64,000 nt of DNA from Streptomyces filipinensis (GTDB taxonomy: Bacteria > Actinomycetota > Actinomycetes > Streptomycetales > Streptomycetaceae), in NCBI RefSeq assembly GCF_014649495.1, contig NZ_BMTD01000012.1:186001-250000 (forward strand), read 5' to 3'. Shown here in pieces: positions 16,861 through 25,527 of the stretch (positions are counted from its first letter, which is position 1; each line of letters opens with the position of its first letter). The position numbers and the translations under genes were made by a program. The notes beneath the pieces are model-generated. The model did no database searches. It saw nothing but the letters and a program-made list of their open reading frames with translations, and was not told the DNA's origin.

Positions 16861-17883
16861 TCACTCCCGGTTCCCGGAGACGGTCTCGCGCATGGCCCGC
16901 AGCGACTCCTTCAGGGAGCCCATGGTGGCGAGGACGGCGGTGGGCTCGTAGCCGCAGTGCGCCATGCAGTTGTCGCAGCGCGGGTCCTTGCCGCGGCCGT
17001 ACTTGTCCCAGTCGGTCTTCTCGATGAGTTCGCGGTACGTCGGCACGTACCCATCGCTCATCAGGTAGCAGGGCCGCTGCCAGCCGAAGAGCGAGTAGTT
17101 CGGGATCGCCCACGCGGTGCACGGGAAGTCGACCTTGCCCTCAAGGAAGTCGAGGAAGAGCGGGGAGTGGTTGAGCCGCCACTTCCTGCGGTTGCCGCCC
17201 GCGAAGGCCTTCCTGAACAGCTCGCGGGTCTGCTCCACACCGAGGAAGTGCTCCTGGTCGGGGGCCTTCTCGTAGGCGTAGGCGGGCGAGATCATCATCT
17301 CGTCGACCTTCAGGTCGTCGTTGAGGAAGTTGAGCACCTCGATGATGGTCTGCGGGGTGTCGGTGTTGAAGAAGGTCGAGTTGGTGGTCACCCGGAAGCC
17401 GCGTCGCTGGGCCTCCTTGATCGCCTCCACCGCCTCGTCGAACACGCCCTCCTTCGCGACGGACTCGTCGTGCCGCTCGCGCAGCCCGTCGATGTGTACG
17501 GCGAAGGCGAAATAGGGGGAGGGCCGGAATTCGTCGATCTTCTTGCGCAGGAGCATCGCGTTGGTGCAGAGGAAGACGTATTTCCGCTTGGCCACCAACT
17601 GACGGACGATCTCGTCGATCTGAGGGTGCATCAACGGCTCGCCGCCGGCGATGGAGACCATCGGCGCACCGGACTCCAGCACCGCGCCCACGGCCTGGGC
17701 GACCGGCATGCGCTGCTTCAGCACCCCGGCCGGGTGCTGGATCTTGCCGCAGCCCTCGCACTTGAGATTGCAGGCGAAAAGCGGTTCCAGCTCGACGATG
17801 AGCGGAAACTTGTCCCGCCTGCGCAGCTTCTGTTCAGCCAGGTATGTAGCGACCTTGATGGACTGGCGCAACGGCATGGCCAT
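16861..17883 (-). CDS. hpnH: Radical SAM adenosylhopane synthase HpnH
   Basis: A 340-aa radical SAM enzyme that joins the adenosyl group of SAM to hopene, giving adenosylhopane. The cluster-binding CNLKCEGC motif has Cys38, Cys42 and Cys45, followed by SIAGGEPLMHP. A cysteine-rich C-terminal segment (RCDNCMAHCGYEP) is typical of HpnH. The ATG at 17883 has GGAGGTG nine bases upstream; a second ATG two codons later is possible. It lies between hpnG and ispG with 4-5 base gaps. Confidence 0.94.
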   Translation of the reverse strand: MAMPLRQSIKVATYLAEQKLRRRDKFPLIVELEPLFACNLKCEGCGKIQHPAGVLKQRMPVAQAVGAVLESGAPMVSIAGGEPLMHPQIDEIVRQLVAKRKYVFLCTNAMLLRKKIDEFRPSPYFAFAVHIDGLRERHDESVAKEGVFDEAVEAIKEAQRRGFRVTTNSTFFNTDTPQTIIEVLNFLNDDLKVDEMMISPAYAYEKAPDQEHFLGVEQTRELFRKAFAGGNRRKWRLNHSPLFLDFLEGKVDFPCTAWAIPNYSLFGWQRPCYLMSDGYVPTYRELIEKTDWDKYGRGKDPRCDNCMAHCGYEPTAVLATMGSLKESLRAMRETVSGNRE

Positions 17884-17888
17884 CTGGC

Positions 17889-18530
17889 TCACCTCCGGGG
17901 GAGCAGCAAAGAACGGTGCCATTCGAAGAAAGCAGGAAGAACGGATCGAAGAACGCGGAAAGCCGATATTCCACCGCGCACCGTGCCGATCCGGACGAGT
18001 TCGTGTTCGGGGGCGTCCACGACCACCCGTACGGCCGCAACCGGGCGCTCGCCGGTACGGACGGCGGTCAGCAGCGTGGCCGCCGACTCCATGTCGACCG
18101 CGATCGCACCGGTGGCGAGCAGCTGGGACCGCTCGGGGCCGCGTACGACGTGGTCGGAGCCGGTGAGGGGGCCGGTGTGGACGGTGCGCCCGGGCAGCAG
18201 GCGCGCGAGTTCCTTGACGAGCAGTTCGGTGCCCACGCAGGCGACGGTGCCGCGCGGGTCCCGGGTCTCCTCGGCCACGACCAGGTCGCCGGGGTGCATG
18301 CCGGGGGCGAGCCCGGCGCAGAAACCGGTGGCCAGCACGGCGGCCTCGGTGTGGGTGTCCTCGGCCAGGCACCGGGTGACGGAGCGTTCCGCCGCGCGGG
18401 GGCCCATGCCCGTGCGGAGGAAGGTGACCGGCCCGCCCGCACCGCCGTGGTCGCCGGTGCGCAGGGCGAGGTGCTCGATGCCGAGGGCGCAGGCGATCAG
18501 CAGCGGGGCCGGGGCGGGCTGGGTGCTCAC
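17889..18530 (-). CDS. hpnG: Adenosylhopane nucleosidase HpnG
   Basis: A 213-aa protein of the nucleoside phosphorylase/MTA-SAH nucleosidase fold. The glycine-rich TGMGPRAAE segment, GFCAGLAPGMHPGDLVV and the catalytic-region VDMESAA are visible. In the hopanoid pathway this enzyme removes adenine from adenosylhopane to give ribosylhopane. The GTG start at 18530 follows the shc stop by one base, and the ribosome site lies in the end of shc. Family plus position make the role secure. Confidence 0.9.
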   Translation of the reverse strand: MSTQPAPAPLLIACALGIEHLALRTGDHGGAGGPVTFLRTGMGPRAAERSVTRCLAEDTHTEAAVLATGFCAGLAPGMHPGDLVVAEETRDPRGTVACVGTELLVKELARLLPGRTVHTGPLTGSDHVVRGPERSQLLATGAIAVDMESAATLLTAVRTGERPVAAVRVVVDAPEHELVRIGTVRGGISAFRVLRSVLPAFFEWHRSLLLPRR

Positions 18531-18531
18531 C

Positions 18532-20556
18532 TCAGCTCACCCTGGCCTCGGCCCGCGGTTTCCCGGCGAGGAGGCCGCGCTCGAAGGGGTCGCCGTGCAG
18601 GTACCGGCCGAGCGCGGTCAGCGGGAAGACCTGGCGGTACAGGTGATAGTTGATGGAGAAGTCCCAGGGGAAGCCGGTGCCGGTGAAGTACGGCTCGTCC
18701 CAGGTGCCGTCCGCCCGCTGGGTGTCGGCCAGCCACCGGATGCCGCGCTCGACGGCCTTGGAGTCCTTCTCCCCCGCCGCGAGCAGCGCCATCAGCGCCC
18801 ACGCGGTCTGCGAGGCGGTGGAGGCGCCCCGGCCGCTCCATTCCTTGACGTACTTGTAGGAGCGCAGGTCCTCGCCCCAGCCGCCGTCGTCGTTCTGGAC
18901 CGACTCCAGCCAGGCCACGGCCCGCCGGATCGCCGGGTGCGCACCGGGCAGCCCGGCCGCGGTCAGCGCGGGGACCACCGAGCCGGTGCCGTAGATGTAG
19001 TTGACGCCCCAGCGGCCGAACCACGAGCCGTCCGGCTCCTGTTCGGCGAGCAGCCAGTCGATGCCCCGGCGGGTCCGCGGGTCGTGGGCCAGTCCCTCGG
19101 CGGCGAGCATCTCCACGACGTGGGCGGTGACGTCCGCGGACGGCGGGTCGATGACCTCACCGAAGTCGCAGAACGGCAGCCGGTTGGGGAACGGGCTGGT
19201 GTTGTCGACGTCGAAGGCGCCCCATCCGCCGTTCTTCGACTGCATCCCGAGGTTCCAGCGCACCGCGCGCCCGATGGCGTGGTCCGTGCGCTCGGGGTCG
19301 TGGTGCCGGACGCGGCGCAGCGCGAGGGCGACCTCCGCGGTGTCGTCGATGTCCGGGTAGTTGTCGTTGTGGAACTCGAACGCCCAGCCGCCGGGCGGGA
19401 GCCCCGGCCGGCGCACGGCCCAGTCACCGGGCCGGACGATCTCCTCGCCGAGCATCCAGTCGGCCGCCTTGACCAGTTGCGGATGGTCGGCCGGGAGCCC
19501 CGCGTCGACGAGCGCGATGGTGGCGAGGCAGGTGTCCCACACCGGGGACTGGCAGGCCTCGATCATCCGGGCGCCGTCCTCGCGCCACACGGCGAAACGG
19601 TCCAGCGAGGCGAGGCCCTCGCGCATCACCGGATGCTGGAGGTCGTAGCCGAGCAGATACAGGGCGATGAGCGAGTACACGGCCGGGGGCTGGATGCCGC
19701 CCCAGCAGCCGTCGTTCTCCTGGCGCTCGATGATCCAGCGGGCGGCGGAGTTCATCGCGGCCCTGCGGAGTCTCTTCGGAGCGACCTTGCGGAACCGGTG
19801 CAGCGCCTTGTCCAGGCGCTGGAAGGCGCCGTCCCAGCTGGCCAGCGGAGCGAGCGGCCGCACCGGGTTCGGGTTCGCCGGGTCGGTGTGCAGCTCGTCC
19901 AGCGGGAAGGGCGCGGGGCGCACCGGGCGCTTGGCCGAGACGATGGTCAGCGGCACGATGGTCTGCCGGGCCCAGCACCCGAAGTCGTAGATGTTGAGCG
20001 GCATCCAGGCGGGGAACCAGATGAGCTCCGGCGGGAGTTCGGGCAGGTCCTCCCACTTCCACCAGCCGAACAGGGCGAGCCAGATCCGGGTGAAGACACG
20101 GGCGGCGGCGATGCCGCCGCGCTCGCGGATCCAGGCGGATGCCCGCGCCATGTGCGCGTCGTCGGGGGCGTCGCCGGCCAGGCGCAGGGCGACGTACGCC
20201 TCGATGGTGGCCGACAGGTCGCCGGGCCCGCCGTAGAAGGTGGCCCAGGTGCCGTCCTCGCGCTGCTCGCCGCGGATGAACGTGGCCGCGGCCTGTGCGG
20301 TGCTCTCGTCGAGGATCCCCAGGAACTGACGGAGCAGCAGGTCCTCGGCGTCCATGGTGACGTTGGTCTCCAGGTCGCCCTTCCACCAGCCCTGGGCGTC
20401 CTGCCGGGCGAGCAGGAAGTCGGTGGCGCGCCTCGCGGCGCCTGCGGCGGCTTCTTGTACCCCGGCCGCCTCGGGGGTGGTGAGGGTGGTGTCGCTGGCC
20501 GCGGCAGCGCGGGACGGCACAGTCGCCCCGGTGCTTCCGTCGGTCGTCGCTGTCAT
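18532..20556 (-). CDS. shc: Squalene-hopene cyclase
   Basis: A 674-aa monotopic membrane triterpene cyclase turning squalene into hopene and hopanol. The catalytic DIDDTA motif lies at about residues 397-402 (DXDD). QW repeats are scattered through the sequence, for example QDAQGWWKGDLETN, GGWGAFDVDN and DDGGWGEDL. The ATG at 20556 has GAAGGGGAA upstream; an open frame extends further but is not conserved-looking. The 118-base gap upstream separates it from the polyprenyl synthase gene and shows no gene. Confidence 0.96.
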   Translation of the reverse strand: MTATTDGSTGATVPSRAAAASDTTLTTPEAAGVQEAAAGAARRATDFLLARQDAQGWWKGDLETNVTMDAEDLLLRQFLGILDESTAQAAATFIRGEQREDGTWATFYGGPGDLSATIEAYVALRLAGDAPDDAHMARASAWIRERGGIAAARVFTRIWLALFGWWKWEDLPELPPELIWFPAWMPLNIYDFGCWARQTIVPLTIVSAKRPVRPAPFPLDELHTDPANPNPVRPLAPLASWDGAFQRLDKALHRFRKVAPKRLRRAAMNSAARWIIERQENDGCWGGIQPPAVYSLIALYLLGYDLQHPVMREGLASLDRFAVWREDGARMIEACQSPVWDTCLATIALVDAGLPADHPQLVKAADWMLGEEIVRPGDWAVRRPGLPPGGWAFEFHNDNYPDIDDTAEVALALRRVRHHDPERTDHAIGRAVRWNLGMQSKNGGWGAFDVDNTSPFPNRLPFCDFGEVIDPPSADVTAHVVEMLAAEGLAHDPRTRRGIDWLLAEQEPDGSWFGRWGVNYIYGTGSVVPALTAAGLPGAHPAIRRAVAWLESVQNDDGGWGEDLRSYKYVKEWSGRGASTASQTAWALMALLAAGEKDSKAVERGIRWLADTQRADGTWDEPYFTGTGFPWDFSINYHLYRQVFPLTALGRYLHGDPFERGLLAGKPRAEARVS

Positions 20557-20674
20557 GGCTTCCCCTTCGTGCAGTCGTGCGAGTCGTGCTGCTGTGGGTC
20601 CGCCGTCGGCCGGTGTCCGCACCATCCTGCGGCACCGGCCGGCGACTACGCGAGATGTGTTCGACCGATAGGGA

Positions 20675-21748
20675 TCATCTCTTCCGTACGACGACGAAGT
20701 CGGCGAGCGCCGTGAAGGAGTCGCGCACCCGGGCGGGCATGTCGACGGCGTCGAGGGCTTCGACGGCGACGGTGTGCTGACGGCGCGCTTCCTCGGCCGT
20801 CCAGGCGCGGCCGCCGGCCTCCTCGATGAGGGCGGCACGGGCCGCGAACTCCTCCTCGGAGAAGTTCTCGAAGTCGCTGCTCTTGGCGTCCGCCGCGAGG
20901 ATCTCGCCGAGCCGCTCGGAGGCGGGGCCGCCGGCCGCGAGCGCGGCGACGACCGGCAGGGACTTCTTGCGCTGGCGCAGGTCGCTCCAGGTCTGCTTGC
21001 CGGTGGCCTCCGGGTCGCCCCAGATGCCGAGCAGGTCGTCGACGGCCTGGAAGGCGAGGCCGAGGTGGTAGCCGTACTTCTCCAGCGCGTCGGCGGTGGC
21101 GTCGTCCGCGCCGCCGAGGACCGCGCCGATGGAGCTGGAGGCGGCGAGCAGCGCGCCGGTCTTGTTGCCCTCCATCTCCAGGCACTCCTCGACGCTGACC
21201 CGGTCGCGGTGCTCGTAGGAGATGTCCTGCGCCTGGCCGTCGATCAGGGCGCGGGTGGCGGTGGTCAGCCGGCGGGTGGCCCGGCCGGCCTCGACGGTGC
21301 CGAGTTCCAGCAGCACCTCGTTGGCCAGGGCGAACAGGGCGTCGCCGACCAGGATGGCCTGGGCGGGGCCGTGCACCTTCCAGACGGTGTCGCGGTGCCG
21401 GCGCTGCTCGTCGCCGTCCATCAGGTCGTCGTGCAGCAGCGAGAAGTTGTGGACGAGTTCGACGGCCACGGCGCCCGGGACGCCCACCTCGGGCGCGGCA
21501 CCGGTGACCTCGGCGGAGAGCACGGCGAGGGCGGGACGCACGGCCTTGCCGCCGTCACCGTCGGCCGGGTTGCCGGCGGCGTCGATCCAGCCGAAGTGGT
21601 AGGCGGCGACGGTGTCCATGGGAGACGCCAGCCGGTCGACGGCCGCACGCAGGACCGGAGTGGCCAGGGTCCGGCCGCGCTCCAGCAGCGCGGTCACGTC
21701 CACCGCGGCCCGTGGGACGGGCGTCGAGGCCGGGGGCACAGTGGGCAC
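20675..21748 (-). CDS. Polyprenyl (farnesyl-type) diphosphate synthase
   Basis: A 357-aa trans-prenyltransferase. The first Asp-rich motif is HDDLMDGDEQRR (DDxxD, about residue 106) and the second is DDLLGIWGD (about 236). It condenses IPP with allylic diphosphates; in this operon the expected product is farnesyl diphosphate for squalene, though chain length cannot be fixed from sequence. The GTG at 21748 has GAGGAG upstream with good spacing. A second in-frame GTG is three codons downstream. It lies 59 bases after hpnE. Confidence 0.92.
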   Translation of the reverse strand: MPTVPPASTPVPRAAVDVTALLERGRTLATPVLRAAVDRLASPMDTVAAYHFGWIDAAGNPADGDGGKAVRPALAVLSAEVTGAAPEVGVPGAVAVELVHNFSLLHDDLMDGDEQRRHRDTVWKVHGPAQAILVGDALFALANEVLLELGTVEAGRATRRLTTATRALIDGQAQDISYEHRDRVSVEECLEMEGNKTGALLAASSSIGAVLGGADDATADALEKYGYHLGLAFQAVDDLLGIWGDPEATGKQTWSDLRQRKKSLPVVAALAAGGPASERLGEILAADAKSSDFENFSEEEFAARAALIEEAGGRAWTAEEARRQHTVAVEALDAVDMPARVRDSFTALADFVVVRKR

Positions 21749-21807
21749 AGTCTCTCCTCTTGTTGCGGTACCGGGGGTGCGGGGGCCCGCCGCGTGCCGG
21801 CCGGGCA

Positions 21808-23241
21808 TCAGGCCGCCTCCTCGAACTCGAAGAGATGGCGGGGGCGGGGCCGGCCCAGGGCGCTGAGGGCGGCGTCGGCCGCGCTCACTCCACTGCGGAC
21901 CGCACTCTCCATGGTCGCGGGCCACCCGGTGGCGGTCCACGCTCCGGCCAGGTACAGGCCGGGTGCCTTGGTGCGGGCGCCGGGCCGAAGGCGCCCGACG
22001 CCGGGGGCGGGGGCGAACGTGGCCGTGCGCTCCCGGGTCACGAAGAAGTCCGACACCTCGGCGCCACGGGTACCCGGGATCAGCCGCTCCAGCTCGGGCA
22101 GGTAGCGCTCGCGCAGTTCCGTGACCGGCAGGTCGATCTCGTCGTGCGCGGCCGACTGCGAGAGCGCGAGGTACTGGCCCTCGGCGAGGCCGGAGGCGTC
22201 GGTGCGGTCGAAGACCCACTGCACGGGGGTGCCGAGGGCGGCGAAGAAGGGGCGCGCGAGCACCGTGCGGTCGTAGACGACATGGACGTTGAGGATCGGC
22301 GCGGTACCGATGTCCAGCAGCTGTGCGGGGGCGTCGAGGGCGCCGGGCGGCAGCAGGCCGTGGGCCTCGCGCTGGGGTACGGCGAGGACGACGGCGTCGG
22401 TTTCCAGGCGTTCGCCGGGAACCTGAACGCTCCAGGTGCCGTTTCCGTTGTAGGAGACGGAGGTGACGCGTGTACGGACCTCGGTGCGCACGCCCGCGGA
22501 GTCGAGCGCCTTGCGGGCCAGCCGGTCGTGCAGTTCGCCCAGCGGGACGCGGGCCCAGCCGATGTCGGCCGCGCCCGGGTCGGACAGCAGACCGGTCTTG
22601 AACACCATCGCGGCGAGCCCCAGCGAGGCGTCGCCCGCGACCGCGTTGAGGGTGGCCACGCCGACCAGGTCCCACAGGGCCTCGATGGCGCGCGCCGACT
22701 GGCCGTGTGCGGCCAGCCAGCTGCCGAAGTCCTGGGTGTCCAGGGCCGGATCGGCGAGGTCGAGCCCCTTCAGCGCGAGCGCGGCCCGCCCGACCGCGGC
22801 GCGCTCGGCGAGCGAGAGGTGCGGATAGACGGCCAGGCTGCGCCCCAGATGGAGGGGGACGGGCAGCGGGTCGCGCCGCAGCCGGCCGAGCCGCCTGCCC
22901 TCGGGCTTGGCGACGTCGACGACGGGCACGTCCAGGCGGTCCTGCAGCGGTGCCAGCGCCGCGCCCTCGATCCGGTCGAGGAACCAGCGGTAGGCGGTGC
23001 AGCAGCGCAGGTACACGTGCTGGCCGTTGTCGACGGTCAGGTCGCCGCGCCGGAAGGAGAAGGCGAGGCCGCCCAGCCTGGGCCTGCCTTCGAGCAGGGT
23101 GACACGGACGCCCGCGTCGGCGAGCGCGAGCGCCGCGGTGATCCCGGCGAGCCCGCCTCCGACCACGACCGCGCTGCGGCCTGCCGCGTCCTCGTCCGCC
23201 GCGGTGCCGTGCGCCTGTGCGGGGCGCGAGCCGTCGCTCAT
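21808..23241 (-). CDS. hpnE: Hydroxysqualene dehydroxylase HpnE (FAD-dependent)
   Basis: A 477-aa flavoprotein of the amine oxidase/phytoene-desaturase-like fold. The N-terminal dinucleotide motif is VVVGGGLAGITAALALADAG, and the C-terminal FAD motif region is GLYLAGAWTATGWPATMES. HpnE reduces hydroxysqualene to squalene, the third step of the HpnCDE route. The ATG at 23241 overlaps the stop of the small ORF upstream as ATGA, supporting this start over longer alternatives. Confidence 0.92.
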   Translation of the reverse strand: MSDGSRPAQAHGTAADEDAAGRSAVVVGGGLAGITAALALADAGVRVTLLEGRPRLGGLAFSFRRGDLTVDNGQHVYLRCCTAYRWFLDRIEGAALAPLQDRLDVPVVDVAKPEGRRLGRLRRDPLPVPLHLGRSLAVYPHLSLAERAAVGRAALALKGLDLADPALDTQDFGSWLAAHGQSARAIEALWDLVGVATLNAVAGDASLGLAAMVFKTGLLSDPGAADIGWARVPLGELHDRLARKALDSAGVRTEVRTRVTSVSYNGNGTWSVQVPGERLETDAVVLAVPQREAHGLLPPGALDAPAQLLDIGTAPILNVHVVYDRTVLARPFFAALGTPVQWVFDRTDASGLAEGQYLALSQSAAHDEIDLPVTELRERYLPELERLIPGTRGAEVSDFFVTRERTATFAPAPGVGRLRPGARTKAPGLYLAGAWTATGWPATMESAVRSGVSAADAALSALGRPRPRHLFEFEEAA

Positions 23242-23468
23242 CGTGCGTCCTTCCGTGCGCGAGCGCTCCGCGGGCAGGGCCGTGACGGGCCGTCCTTCGT
23301 CTGCGGCGTCGTCGTGGCTGGTCGCGCGGTCCCCCGCGCCTCTTCGGGGGCCCTGCGGACCTGCTCGGCGTACAGGGTCAACGGTGCATGCTCGTCCGTC
23401 GCAGTGAGGGACGCCACGCCGCTGTGCAGGGTTGCCTGTGCCGCGTCCCCTGGCTCGGAAAGGTCCAT
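23238..23468 (-). CDS. 76-aa small protein coupled between hpnD and hpnE (DUF6380-like?)
   Basis: A 76-codon frame that exactly fills the space between hpnD and hpnE. Its ATG shares the A of the hpnD stop (TGATG at 23470-23466), with GGAGG about 10 bases upstream. Its own TGA overlaps the hpnE ATG (ATGA at 23241-23238). This double coupling is the main evidence that it is translated. The N-terminal half contains ATLHSGVASLTAT, a motif I associate with DUF6380 small Streptomyces proteins (from memory, unchecked). The C-terminal half is basic and Pro/Thr/Arg-rich. There is no membrane segment and the function is unknown. Confidence 0.65.
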   Translation of the reverse strand: MDLSEPGDAAQATLHSGVASLTATDEHAPLTLYAEQVRRAPEEARGTARPATTTPQTKDGPSRPCPRSARARKDAR

Positions 23469-24430
23469 CAGGCGCGCCTCCTGACGGACCGTGCGGAGAC
23501 ATGGCGGGTCACGTGCCGGGTGTCGAGGCCGGACAGGCCGCGCACGGCGACGTAGGCCTTCTCGCGTCCGGGCAGCGAGACCCGGCCGCGCAGCACGGCC
23601 TCGGGGTCGCGCTCGATGCGGTCCAGCAGCCGGCGGTAGATGCCGGCCATGGCGGCCACACAGGCGCCGCTGCGCCGGTCGAGCATGGGCAGCAGCCGGT
23701 AGCCCTCGGCGAAGAGGGCACGGGCCCGCCGTACTTCGAAGTGCACGAGGCCCGCGAAGTCGGAGCCCTCCGGTGGCGTCGGCCCGTCGAAGCCGGCCGA
23801 GCAGCCGAACTTGGCGAGGTCGTCGGCGGGCAGGTAGGTGCGGCCGCCGGCCGCGTCCTCGCGGACGTCCCGGAGGATGTTGGTGAGCTGCAGGGCGAGC
23901 CCGAGGGTGTCGGCGTACTCGGGTGCGCGCTCGGCGCCGCGCGCTCCCCGTTCGGTGCCGAACACGCCGAGCGAGAGGCGGCCGATGGCACCGGCGACAC
24001 ACCGGCAGTAGACCTTCAGGTCGTCCCAGGTCTCGTAGGTCTCGCCGCGCACGTCCATCTGGACGCCGTCGATCAGCTCGTCGAGGCCGCCGAGCGGGAT
24101 CGGGAAAGCGCGTGCCGCGTGGGCGAGGGCCACGGCGACGGGATCGGTGTCGTCCTCCTCCACCTCGTCCTCCCGCACCCGCGCGAGCAGCGCCCTGGTG
24201 TCCTCCAGCCGCTTCAGCTTCACCTCGTCGGCCAGGTCGCCGTCGCCGATGTCGTCCACGCGCCGGGAGAACGCGTACAGCGCCGACATGGCGCGGCGCT
24301 TGGACGTGGGCAGCAAGCGGATGCCGTACGCGAAGTTGCGGGCCTGCTGCCCGGTGACGGTCTCGCAGTAGCTGTAGGCGGCGAGTACCGGTGCGGACAC
24401 GTGTGACGGAGAATCCACGGTCCGGATCAC
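23468..24430 (-). CDS. hpnD: Presqualene diphosphate synthase HpnD
   Basis: A 320-aa squalene/phytoene-synthase-family enzyme. The Asp-rich motifs are RRVDDIGDGD (about residues 57-64) and ILRDVREDAAGGRTYLP (about 186-202). HpnD condenses two farnesyl diphosphates to presqualene diphosphate. The GTG at 24430 overlaps the hpnC stop as GTGA, with GAGGAG just upstream. The first half of the HpnCDE squalene route is thus translationally coupled. Confidence 0.92.
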   Translation of the reverse strand: MIRTVDSPSHVSAPVLAAYSYCETVTGQQARNFAYGIRLLPTSKRRAMSALYAFSRRVDDIGDGDLADEVKLKRLEDTRALLARVREDEVEEDDTDPVAVALAHAARAFPIPLGGLDELIDGVQMDVRGETYETWDDLKVYCRCVAGAIGRLSLGVFGTERGARGAERAPEYADTLGLALQLTNILRDVREDAAGGRTYLPADDLAKFGCSAGFDGPTPPEGSDFAGLVHFEVRRARALFAEGYRLLPMLDRRSGACVAAMAGIYRRLLDRIERDPEAVLRGRVSLPGREKAYVAVRGLSGLDTRHVTRHVSARSVRRRA

Positions 24431-25323
24431 CCCTCTCCTCGCAGGATCACGCCCGCCTCACGCAGCAACTGGACCTTGCCGGGCTTGGGCGGGCCGGGAA
24501 GTACGTCGTATTCGGCGGCGGCGATCGCGCTGACCGCCGCCCTTCCCCCCGCCACGAACCCTGCGAGCAGCAGCTTCAATCTGCCGTGGACGCTACCCAC
24601 CAGGGGGGCGCCTTCATTCAGCAGATCGCGGGCGCGTTGTGCTTCGTATGCAACCAGGGCGCGCACCGATGCGCTCGCGGTTTTTGCGCCAAGATCCGTT
24701 TCCTGGACGTGAAAGCGCTTCATGTCCTCGGCCGGCAGATAGATCCGGTCGCGGCCGAGGTCCTCGGCGACGTCCTGGAGGTGCTCCACGATCTGCAGCG
24801 CGGTGCAGATCGCGTCGGACAGCCGGATCCGCTCGGGGGTCTCGGTGCCGGTGACGGCGAGGACGAGGCGGCCCACGGGGTTGGCGGACAGGGTGCAGTA
24901 GGCGAGGAGGTCGTCGTAGGTCTCGTACCGGGTGACGAGCTGGTCCTGGCGGTTGGCGGCGATCAGGCCGAGGAAGGGCTCGGGGGTCAGGCGGTGGCGG
25001 CGGACGGCGGGCTGCAGACGGCGCAGCAGCGGATGGCGCGGGGTGCCGTCGAAGACGCGGCGCAGATCGGTCTCGAACGCGTCGAGGAGGGCCAGGCGGT
25101 CCTCGGCCCCGGCGGGCGACACGCCGAGCGCCCGGGCGTCGGCGCCGCCCGGGGCGAGGTCGCCGTCGCCGATGTCGTCGACCAGACGGGCGAAGCCGTA
25201 GACGGCCATGAGGTCCTCGCGCCACGCCCGGGGCAGGAAGAAGGGGGCCACCGGAAAGTTCTCACTCGTGGCTTTGTCCAGGGTGGCGCGTTCCAGGCGC
25301 GGCGCCGTCGCGGTGGCCGTCAC
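24427..25323 (-). CDS. hpnC: Hydroxysqualene synthase HpnC
   Basis: About 298 aa, squalene/phytoene-synthase fold. The motifs ARLVDDIGDGD (about residues 45-53) and EHLQDVAEDLGRDRIYLP carry the Mg-diphosphate ligands. HpnC converts presqualene diphosphate to hydroxysqualene. The GTG at 25323 is preferred because the protein then begins like homologues (a short leader, then RLERATLDKA). An ATG at 25353 is possible but has no ribosome site. The GTG overlaps the stop of a 21-codon upstream ORF. It is the first enzyme gene of the operon. Confidence 0.9.
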   Translation of the reverse strand: MTATATAPRLERATLDKATSENFPVAPFFLPRAWREDLMAVYGFARLVDDIGDGDLAPGGADARALGVSPAGAEDRLALLDAFETDLRRVFDGTPRHPLLRRLQPAVRRHRLTPEPFLGLIAANRQDQLVTRYETYDDLLAYCTLSANPVGRLVLAVTGTETPERIRLSDAICTALQIVEHLQDVAEDLGRDRIYLPAEDMKRFHVQETDLGAKTASASVRALVAYEAQRARDLLNEGAPLVGSVHGRLKLLLAGFVAGGRAAVSAIAAAEYDVLPGPPKPGKVQLLREAGVILRGEG

Positions 25324-25385
25324 CGGGCGCTGCCCGCGGCGGGGACGGCACATGCTGCGTTGAGCTGGGGAGTTTCCGTAGCCAT
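25320..25385 (-). CDS. Possible 21-codon leader ORF coupled to hpnC
   Basis: An ATG at 25385, preceded by GGGAGA about ten bases away, opens a 21-codon frame encoding MATETPQLNAACAVPAAGSA plus a final Arg. Its TGA overlaps the hpnC GTG as GTGA. It would supply the ribosomes that hpnC lacks, since no Shine-Dalgarno precedes the hpnC start. It may be a leader peptide or simply a coupling device; its translation is unproven. Confidence 0.4.
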   Translation of the reverse strand: MATETPQLNAACAVPAAGSAR

Positions 25386-25424
25386 TGCCGTCACATCTCC
25401 CGTTCTACACTGCCGACCCAATAC

Positions 25425-25452
25425 ACACTATTTCGGACACGCCGCCCGGCAA
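25425..25452 (-). promoter_or_regulatory. Candidate hopanoid operon promoter
   Basis: On the minus strand TTGCCG (25452-25447), a 16-base spacer and TAGTGT (25430-25425) resemble an HrdB-type promoter. It would give a leader of about 30 bases before the 21-codon ORF. It lies in a 297-base gap (25386-25682) that otherwise contains a palindrome at 25528 and the terminator of the neighbouring operon. Confidence 0.4.
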
Positions 25453-25527
25453 TTCGCGGGGTCGCCCTCACTCAGGGTGTCGCGCATTATCGCCCCACTT
25501 GCCGCTTTCCGGCACTGGTACAGCTTA

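Noticed and set aside
16672..20715. A 1,347-codon open frame on the plus strand
   Set aside because: It lies antisense to ispG, hpnH, hpnG and shc, has no domain content, and arises from third-position G/C bias of the real genes. Similar long antisense frames at 12176-14524, 8501-10687 and 30908-33058 were dropped for the same reason.
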